Assembly: GCF_014207235.1 (NCBI RefSeq)
Contig: NZ_JACHDA010000006.1
Span: forward strand, 124,001-188,000
DNA length: 64,000 nt
Origin: Sphingopyxis sp. JAI128
Lineage (GTDB): Bacteria; Pseudomonadota; Alphaproteobacteria; Sphingomonadales; Sphingomonadaceae
Direction: 5' to 3'
In this document: positions 58,603 to 64,000 of the stretch, one piece after another
Layout: each line of letters starts with the position of its first letter
Position numbering within the stretch: the first letter of the stretch is position 1
Notes under the pieces: generated by a model
Databases searched by the model: none
What the model was told of the DNA's origin: nothing
What the model saw: only the letters and a program-made list of their open reading frames with translations
Program-made: the position numbers and the translations under genes

Positions 58603-58668
58603 AAAAACGGCTTGGTGCCCACGACGCCGATAACGATCGGCGTCATGAAGCCGATCTGGACGCCGTTT
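58603..58668 (-). terminator. putative terminator between converging genes
   Basis: AAACGGC (58605-58611) and GCCGTTT (58662-58668) form outer arms, with an inner perfect stem GACGCCGA (58623-58630) / TCGGCGTC (58637-58644). In the minus direction GCCGUUUUU follows, fitting the end of the Mla operon. It is not a standard compact terminator. Confidence 0.4.
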
Positions 58669-58671
58669 ACC

Positions 58672-59286
58672 TTATTTGCCGAGCCAGTCGCTTACCTCGC
58701 CCGCGACCTTGTTCGCCGCGCGCGTGAGCGCCTCGCCGACCGGTTTGGCCTCGACTTTGCCGCCGATCGCCTCGCGGGCCTCGAACCGCCGCTGGGTCAC
58801 CGTCTTGCCGCCGGCCGAAACCAGCATCGCCTGATAGGCGACGACGACCTCGTTGGTGGCCGCATCGACGCCGAATTCCATCAATTGTCCTGCGAGCTGC
58901 TCGCCCGGCGCGGTCAGATATTGGCCCTCGTCGAGCACGACGCGCGACGTCCGCGCCGACACGGTTTCGGACACGAGCCGCTGGAACAGGCGCGACGGCG
59001 CCTCGACCCATTGCGCGTCCTTCACATAGGTCACGCTGGCCCCGTCCTGCTGCACCGGAATGCGCGTAGTACGCAGTTTCTGCGGCGCGGTCGGGATCAG
59101 GATCGTCAGCGTCGCGGCTTCGGACGCGGTACGTACCCCGCCGGCCACCGGTGCAGCATCGGCATCGAGGGTCAGCAGAAAGGGCGGGGTCTTTCCGCCC
59201 AGGCCGATGCACGCCGACAGCGAGACGGCGGCGAAGGCGGCGAGCAGCGGTGCGCGAAGGCGGCGGATCATGATATCGGTCCTCAT
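58672..59286 (-). CDS. ABC-transport auxiliary lipoprotein (PqiC-like), Mla-type operon
   Basis: A 204-residue lipoprotein with lipobox SLSAC after AAFAAV. The body matches the ABC_trans_aux/PqiC group: LTILIPTAPQKLRTTRIPVQ, then YVKDAQWVEAPSRLFQRLV. It is expected at the outer membrane, helping the MCE-domain transporter carry phospholipid across the envelope. Its start overlaps the MlaD-like stop (ATGA at 59283-59286); a second ATG at 59271 has GAGG upstream and may be the real one. Last gene of the operon. Confidence 0.85.
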   Translation of the reverse strand: MRTDIMIRRLRAPLLAAFAAVSLSACIGLGGKTPPFLLTLDADAAPVAGGVRTASEAATLTILIPTAPQKLRTTRIPVQQDGASVTYVKDAQWVEAPSRLFQRLVSETVSARTSRVVLDEGQYLTAPGEQLAGQLMEFGVDAATNEVVVAYQAMLVSAGGKTVTQRRFEAREAIGGKVEAKPVGEALTRAANKVAGEVSDWLGK

Positions 59287-60224
59287 TGCTTGTAATCGGG
59301 CAGCTTGCTGCCGCCGATGATCGCCCCGGCGCCTTGCTGGTCGAGCTTGTCGGTCAGGCTGGACAGCGAGGCGGAGGTGCGGCGCAGGTCGCGGATCAGG
59401 GCATTCGCCTCGGGGATCGTCGTTTCGCTGAAGGTTTTGAGCCCCGGGCGCGCGTCGGAAATAGCGGCCTCCAGCGTCGCCATCGACGCATTGGCCGATT
59501 TCAGCGTGTCGCGCAGGTTTGCCATCGCGGGATCGACATTGCGGTCGATCGTGCCCTGCGCCGACGCGGCGAGGTTGCCGATCTGCTCGGCCGCATTGCC
59601 TGTCTGCTGGATCGCGATGCGCGTATCGGCGAGCGCGCGTTCGATGGCAGGGCCGTTGCGCGCGAGGATCGCGGTCGACGCCTCGACATTGTTCAGGATT
59701 CCGCGAAGGCTCGCTTGATTTTCATCGTCGGCCAGTTCGGCCAGCCGCTCGGTCAGCGTCGACAGGCGCTGGAGCAATTGCGGCGCGGTGTTGAGCAATT
59801 CGCCAAGACCCCCGACGCGCGCGGGGATCACAGGCTTGCCCGCTGGCCCCTTGTCGGCGATGGGGGGCGCACCCTTGACGGCGCCCGACAGCGAAATCTG
59901 CGACACACCGGTAAAGCCGACGCCTTCCAGCGCCGCCGTGGTTCCTTGCAGGACGGGCACGCCCTCATCGACCTCGATCCGCACCCGCACGAATTGCGGA
60001 TCGTCGGGCCATAGCGCGATTTCGCGCACCTGCCCCGACGGCACGCCCGAAAACTGCACCTGTGCGCCCTTGTTCAGTCCGTCGACCGACTGTTTGAAAA
60101 ATATATCATATTCGCGCTTGGCGCCGCCGCTGTCGTTGGCGAGCCAGACGACGAAAAAGGCGAGCGCCGCGGTGAAGAGGAGGACGAAAGCGCCGACGAG
60201 CACATTGTTCGACCGTGTTTCCAT
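59283..60224 (-). CDS. MlaD family MCE-domain protein
   Basis: A 313-residue periplasmic lipid-binding subunit. One N-terminal helix (VLVGAFVLLFTAALAFFVVWL) is followed by an MCE domain (about 38-115: VDGLNKGAQVQFSGVPSGQV, VGFTGVSQISL). The rest is a long coiled-coil-like helical region with ALADTRIAIQQTGN and ASMATLEAAISD. Hexameric MCE rings form lipid tunnels in the family. Its start overlaps the ATPase gene's stop. Confidence 0.9.
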   Translation of the reverse strand: METRSNNVLVGAFVLLFTAALAFFVVWLANDSGGAKREYDIFFKQSVDGLNKGAQVQFSGVPSGQVREIALWPDDPQFVRVRIEVDEGVPVLQGTTAALEGVGFTGVSQISLSGAVKGAPPIADKGPAGKPVIPARVGGLGELLNTAPQLLQRLSTLTERLAELADDENQASLRGILNNVEASTAILARNGPAIERALADTRIAIQQTGNAAEQIGNLAASAQGTIDRNVDPAMANLRDTLKSANASMATLEAAISDARPGLKTFSETTIPEANALIRDLRRTSASLSSLTDKLDQQGAGAIIGGSKLPDYKQ

Positions 60225-61090
60225 CAGCTTTTCCTATCCTGCCGCTCGGTGGCGATGTTGCAGCCTGCGGCTGCGCGCCCGCGGGGGCCATTGAAATAAT
60301 CCTGTATCCACGGATGCTCGGTGGCAAGCAGTTCGGGGATCGTTCCGACGGCGATCACCTTCTTCTCTGCCAATACCGCGACCCGGTCGCAGGTTGCATA
60401 GAGCGAGTCGAGATCGTGCGTGATCAGAAAGACGGTGAGGCCCATCGTGTCGGCAAGTTCGCGGATCAGCTCGTCGAACTTGGCGGCGCCGATCGGGTCG
60501 AGCCCCGCGGTCGGTTCGTCGAGGAACAGCAGCGCCGGGTCGAGCGCGAGCGCGCGCGCAAGACCGGCGCGCTTGACCATGCCTCCCGACAGTTCGGCGG
60601 GAAATTTGGGGCCCGCGTCGGGGGGCAGCCCGACCATCGCGACCTTGTAGGCGGCAATCTCGTCGAGCAGCCGCTGGTCGAGCCGCGGGTAGAATTCGCG
60701 CAAGGGGACCTGGATATTCTCCGCGACGCTGAGTGTCGAGAACAGCGCCCCCCCCTGGAACATCACCCCCCAGCGCCGGCGCAGGTCGCGCGATTCCTCT
60801 TCGTCGGCGATCGTGTCGAGCGTCTTGCCATAGACCTCGATCTCGCCGGCGGTCGGCGTCTGGAGGCCGATGATCGAACGCATCAGCACCGATTTGCCGG
60901 TACCCGATCCGCCGACGACGCCCAATATCTCGCCCGATTGGACGTCGAGGTCGAGCCCGTCGTGGATCACCGCGTCCCCGAACTGGTTCCTGAGCCCGCG
61001 AATGCAGATCGCATTCTCGAACTTTTCGGGGCGCACGGCGTCGGCCGCAGCAAGCTCTTCGCTGATATGGTTTCGATCCTCTTCGCTCAT
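60224..61090 (-). CDS. MlaF-type ABC ATPase
   Basis: A 288-residue ATPase driving the MCE lipid transporter. Walker A GGSGTGKSVLMR, Q-loop VMFQGGALF, signature LSGGMVKRAGLARAL, Walker B ALLFLDEPTAGLD, and H-loop ITHDLDS are intact. The ATG at 61090 shares one base with the permease stop (TGATG); a start at 61099 adds three residues. Cytoplasmic partner of the MlaE-like permease. Confidence 0.94.
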   Translation of the reverse strand: MSEEDRNHISEELAAADAVRPEKFENAICIRGLRNQFGDAVIHDGLDLDVQSGEILGVVGGSGTGKSVLMRSIIGLQTPTAGEIEVYGKTLDTIADEEESRDLRRRWGVMFQGGALFSTLSVAENIQVPLREFYPRLDQRLLDEIAAYKVAMVGLPPDAGPKFPAELSGGMVKRAGLARALALDPALLFLDEPTAGLDPIGAAKFDELIRELADTMGLTVFLITHDLDSLYATCDRVAVLAEKKVIAVGTIPELLATEHPWIQDYFNGPRGRAAAGCNIATERQDRKS

Positions 61091-62196
61091 CAATTCCATC
61101 CGAGCGAAGAGAAAAAGACGGCGAACAGGGCATCGAGCACGATGACGAGGAAGATCGCGGCCACCACCGCCGACGTGGTGCGCTTGCCGACTTCCTCGGC
61201 ATTCTGGCGAACCTGCATGCCTTCGTAACAACCGGTGACGCCGATCAATATGCCGAACACCGGCGCCTTGATCAGCATGATCCAGAAATCGGTCATCGGG
61301 ATGATTTCGCGCAGGCGCTGGATATAGGTGAGCGGCGGAATGTCGAGCCCGATCCAGACAAAGGCGCCGCCGCCGGCGATCGCGCAGAGGCTGGCGTAAA
61401 ATCCGAGCAGCGGCATGGTGATCGTCGAGGCCGCGACGCGGGGAAGCACGATCGCTTCCATCGGCGACACGCCGATCGTTCGCATCGCGTCGACCTCTTC
61501 GGTCAGTTTCATCGTGCCGATCTGCGCGGCAAAGGCCGATCCAGAGCGGCCGGCGACCATGATCGCGGTCATCAGCAGGCCAAGCTCGCGGATCGACGCG
61601 CGGCCGACAAGGTTGATCGTGAATACCTCGAGCCCGAATTGTTCGAGTTGGACCGCCCCCTGCTGCGCGATGACGATCCCGATCAGGAAGCTCATCAGCC
61701 CGATGATCGGCAGCGCATCGACGCCGACGGTCTGGAAACGCGTGACCACCGCATTCCAGCGCAGGCGGCGGCGGGCGCGAATCTGGGTACCGAGCGCGAC
61801 GATCATCGCGCCGAAGAAGCCGACGATGCCAAGCAACTCGTGCCAGATCGCGGTGCTCGCGGTCCCAACCTGTTCGAGCATGCGGATCCATGCCGGACGC
61901 CGGTCGCGATGAACGCGATATTCGCTCTTGTCGCTGGCAAGGGCTTCGAGCAATCGTTCGGCGTCGGGGCTGGCGCCGACGATTTTCGCGCCATGTTCGT
62001 TCACCGTCCGGGTCACGATCCACGCGCCGACGGTATCGATGCGTTCGAGCGCCGAAAGGTCGAGCGTCGCGATCGGGCCGAGCGCGTCGAGGCGCGCGGG
62101 GACATCCCCCAGGCGCGCCAGTGTCAGCCGGCCGGTGAAGCGAACCTCGGCACCTTCGGCACCGTCGCTATGTTCGAAATCCGCCCTGGCCACCAT
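61090..62196 (-). CDS. MlaE-type permease with fused MlaB/STAS domain
   Basis: A 368-residue fusion. Residues 1-95 form a STAS domain like MlaB (LARLGDVPARLDALGPIATLDLS, shortened to GPIATLDLSALERIDTVGAW). Residues 115-368 are the MlaE permease, with VGRASIRELGLLMTAIMVAGRSGSA, shortened to LGLLMTAIMVAGRSGSAFAA, EEVDAMRTIGVSPMEAIVLP and GCYEGMQV. In E. coli MlaB and MlaE are separate. First gene of the operon permease-ATPase-MCE-lipoprotein; a separate MlaC or MlaA is not present here. Confidence 0.93.
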   Translation of the reverse strand: MVARADFEHSDGAEGAEVRFTGRLTLARLGDVPARLDALGPIATLDLSALERIDTVGAWIVTRTVNEHGAKIVGASPDAERLLEALASDKSEYRVHRDRRPAWIRMLEQVGTASTAIWHELLGIVGFFGAMIVALGTQIRARRRLRWNAVVTRFQTVGVDALPIIGLMSFLIGIVIAQQGAVQLEQFGLEVFTINLVGRASIRELGLLMTAIMVAGRSGSAFAAQIGTMKLTEEVDAMRTIGVSPMEAIVLPRVAASTITMPLLGFYASLCAIAGGGAFVWIGLDIPPLTYIQRLREIIPMTDFWIMLIKAPVFGILIGVTGCYEGMQVRQNAEEVGKRTTSAVVAAIFLVIVLDALFAVFFSSLGWN

Positions 62197-62299
62197 CGTG
62201 CGGGCGACATTGTATTATTTACCCCCCGGCGGCAAGTGAATCCATGGTATGGCTTGTCGACCCTTGGCCACCATGCTGCCCGATACTATGGGGTGGGTC

Positions 62300-63019
62300 A
62301 TGGATGACCCGCCCGCCACGCCGATCCTCGACTATGCGCACCGTGTCGCGATGTACGACATGGACCGGACGATAACGCGTTCAGGCACTTACAGCGGGTT
62401 CCTCATGCATGTTGCGCGGCAACGCCAGCAATGGCGGCTGCTGCTGCTGCCACTCGTGGGGCTCGCCGGCGTGGCCTGGTCGCTGGGCCTGATCGACCGG
62501 TCACGGCTGAAGGCGATCAATCTGCGGCTGTTGGTGGGAAAACGCTTTCGCCGCACCGAAATCGCTCCGCTCGCCGAAAGCTATGCCGACAAGGTGATCG
62601 CACGCGGTCTGCACCCAGCGGCGCTCGAACAGATCGCCGCCGACCGCGAGGCGGGGTATCGGCTGCTGCTCGCGACGGCGTCCTTCCATCTTTATGTCGA
62701 TGCGATCGCGCGGCGGCTGGGGATGGACGATGTTCTCGCGACGCGGCTCGACGAACCCGATGGCACCGACCATATCCACGCGCGCTTGGCGGGCGACAAT
62801 TGCTATGGCGATGCGAAGTTCGCGCGCATTTCGGACTGGCTTGCGGCGAACGAAATGACGCGCGACCAGATGCATGTCCGCGCCTATTCGGACCATGTCT
62901 CCGATCACCCGATGCTGCGGTTCGCCGATGAGGCGGTGGCGACGACCCCTTCGCGCAAGCTGAAACAGCTTGCTCCCAAAATGGGCTGGCGGGTCGTCGA
63001 CTGGCGCGCCCGAAAATAG
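62300..63019 (+). CDS. HAD-IB family hydrolase
   Basis: A 239-residue haloacid-dehalogenase-like phosphatase of the SerB-like IB subfamily. Motif I is MYDMDRTIT (DxDxT), motif II is the ATASF segment, and motif IV/III is YSDHVSDHPML with the DH replacing the usual DS. A membrane-compatible hydrophobic stretch, LLLLPLVGLAGVAWSLGLI, lies at 48-66. The phosphatase substrate is unknown. The ATG at 62300 follows GGGGTGGG. Divergent from the Mla operon. Confidence 0.85.
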   Translation: MDDPPATPILDYAHRVAMYDMDRTITRSGTYSGFLMHVARQRQQWRLLLLPLVGLAGVAWSLGLIDRSRLKAINLRLLVGKRFRRTEIAPLAESYADKVIARGLHPAALEQIAADREAGYRLLLATASFHLYVDAIARRLGMDDVLATRLDEPDGTDHIHARLAGDNCYGDAKFARISDWLAANEMTRDQMHVRAYSDHVSDHPMLRFADEAVATTPSRKLKQLAPKMGWRVVDWRARK

Positions 63020-63113
63020 CGCTGTCCTACAAAATCGCGGCGCATTAGCGTCGTGGAATGACGCCAGCGCCGATCCGCGACAGCCGATTCTGCCGGTACG
63101 TCGGGCGCCGCCC

Positions 63114-63168
63114 TAAAGCCACAAAGGACACAGTCCCGACCCGCGAATGCGGGGCTTTTGTGGCTTTA
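63114..63168. terminator. long nested hairpin, likely bidirectional terminator
   Basis: TAAAGCCACAAA (63114-63125) pairs perfectly with TTTGTGGCTTTA (63157-63168), and an inner CCCGC-GAAT-GCGGG hairpin fills the loop. It lies 15 bases from the stop of the minus-strand PLP enzyme and after the HAD gene. T-runs occur on both sides of the dyad. Confidence 0.7.
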
Positions 63169-63182
63169 AGAGGGTGCGACGG

Positions 63183-64000
63183 TCAAACCGCATCCAGCGC
63201 CTGCGCGAAATCGGCGATCAGGTCGTCGGCGTCCTCGATCCCGATCGACACGCGCACGAGGTTGTCGGTGATGCCCAGCGCGGTCTTGCGTTCCTGCGGC
63301 ACCGACAGGTGAGTCATCGCGGCGGGATGGCTCGCGAGCGTCTCGGTGCCGCCGAGGCTGACCGCGAGCTTGGCGATCTTGAGCGCATCGAGGAAGCGGA
63401 AGCTTTCTTCCTCGCCGCCCCTGATGAACAGCGAGAAGGTCGAACCCGCGCCGGTGCAATGGCGGTCGAAGATATCCTTCTGCCGCGCGTCGCTGATGAA
63501 GCCCAGATAGCCGAGCCCTTCGACCTTCGGATGATCGCGGAGGTAGGTGCAGACCTTCAGCGCATTTTCGCCCGCGCGGCTCATCCTGAGTTCGAGCGTT
63601 TCGAGACTGCGCAGCAGCATCCACGCGGTGTTGGGGTCGCAGATCGTCCCGATCGTGTTGCGCATCGGGCGGATCGCGTTGATCAGCGCCTGATCGCCCG
63701 ACACGCCGCCCGCGACGAGGTCCGAATGGCCGCCGGCATATTTGGTCAGGCTATAGACGACGAGTTCGGCGCCCTGGTTCAGCGGCTTCTGCCACAGCGG
63801 GCCGAGGAAGGTATTGTCGATCGCGATCGCGGGCTTCTGGTCGCCGGCGAAGGCGGCATCGCGTGCGGCACGCACTGCCTCGACATCGACGAGCGCGTTG
63901 GTCGGGTTCGCGGGGCTTTCGAGATAGACGAGCGCGACCTTGCCGCCTTTTTCGTCCGCCAATGCCTTTGCGCGCGCCAGGATCGCGTCGAGTTCCTCGC
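63183..64000 (-). CDS. Cys/Met-metabolism PLP enzyme (cystathionine gamma-synthase or methionine gamma-lyase type), partial
   Basis: The last 272 codons of a PLP-dependent gamma-family enzyme; the N-terminus is beyond position 64000. SLTKYAGGHSD holds the lysine that binds PLP. YLESPANPT, IAIDNTFLGP and the C-terminal SLGGTETLASHPAAMTH and RVSIGIEDADDLIADF are family hallmarks. Substrate (cystathionine, homoserine ester or methionine) depends on residues in part outside the window. The stop is 14 bases from a strong hairpin. Confidence 0.9.
   Translation of the reverse strand, partial: EELDAILARAKALADEKGGKVALVYLESPANPTNALVDVEAVRAARDAAFAGDQKPAIAIDNTFLGPLWQKPLNQGAELVVYSLTKYAGGHSDLVAGGVSGDQALINAIRPMRNTIGTICDPNTAWMLLRSLETLELRMSRAGENALKVCTYLRDHPKVEGLGYLGFISDARQKDIFDRHCTGAGSTFSLFIRGGEEESFRFLDALKIAKLAVSLGGTETLASHPAAMTHLSVPQERKTALGITDNLVRVSIGIEDADDLIADFAQALDAV

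Noticed and set aside
58593-58646. A 17-codon minus-strand reading frame (MTPIVIGVVGTKPFFAN) between converging genes
   Set aside because: Residues look plausible, but there is no ribosome site and the DNA is explained by the hairpin of the putative terminator.

Overview
This window looks like chromosomal DNA of a high-GC alphaproteobacterium of the order Sphingomonadales, probably Sphingopyxis or a close relative. The basis is gene content (GapR/DUF2312 next to DUF1244 next to pyruvate kinase, an alphaproteobacterial F1-ATPase zeta inhibitor, an MlaB-MlaE fusion, NadA, a LpoA-like lipoprotein) and three families of palindromic intergenic repeats. No search was possible, so the genus is an inference. 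I see no tRNA, rRNA, CRISPR array, prophage or IS element; most of the window is core genome.

Layout. 0-3.3 kb: partial GapR, DUF1244, pyruvate kinase, Asp/Glu leucyltransferase and repeats. 3.5-9.7 kb: an unusual redox cluster. It encodes a flavoprotein fused to two cyclic-nucleotide-binding domains and a 16-cysteine four-cluster ferredoxin module, a diheme cytochrome b, an FHA domain joined through one membrane helix to a decaheme cytochrome c, and a class III cyclic-nucleotide phosphodiesterase behind a perfect CRP-type site. 9.7-13.1 kb: NTF2-like/MarR divergent pair, hydroxyacid dehydrogenase, CysS. 13.2-29.4 kb: a leftward block with a CHAT-domain TPR protein, a CHASE2 adenylate cyclase, a small secreted protein, a TpsB/FhaC transporter and a giant TpsA/FHA-like exoprotein. 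29.6-30.6 kb: zeta inhibitor, BolA, monothiol glutaredoxin. 30.8-34.3 kb: anti-sigma/ECF sigma genes divergent from a secreted subtilase, sharing a palindromic ECF-like promoter; then a Gly-rich PRC-like protein. 34.7-36.8 kb: BlaI/BlaR1 pair with a perfect BlaI operator. 36.9-40.3 kb: MBL hydrolase, DUF4230, a membrane protein and NadA. 40.3-41.3 kb: a gene-poor kilobase with clustered GANTC sites, a DnaA box and a second perfect CRP-type site. 41.3-47.1 kb: two GlsB/YeaQ proteins and an RND efflux pair. 47.1-58.5 kb: housekeeping genes (DUF445, epimerase, PepN, DedA, GshB, YraN, RsmI, LpoA-like, IF-3, NRDE). 58.7-62.2 kb: an Mla-type lipid transport operon. 62.3-64 kb: HAD hydrolase and a truncated Cys/Met-metabolism PLP enzyme.

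How it may fit together. The window holds cAMP makers (CHASE2 cyclase), breakers (class III phosphodiesterase), readers (two cNMP domains on the redox flavoprotein) and two consensus TGTGA-N6-TCACA sites. I infer, without proof, that second-messenger signalling connects the redox cluster and possibly the CHAT/two-partner-secretion block. The redox cluster is my best candidate for an undescribed system; the CHAT-CHASE2-TPS block is second.
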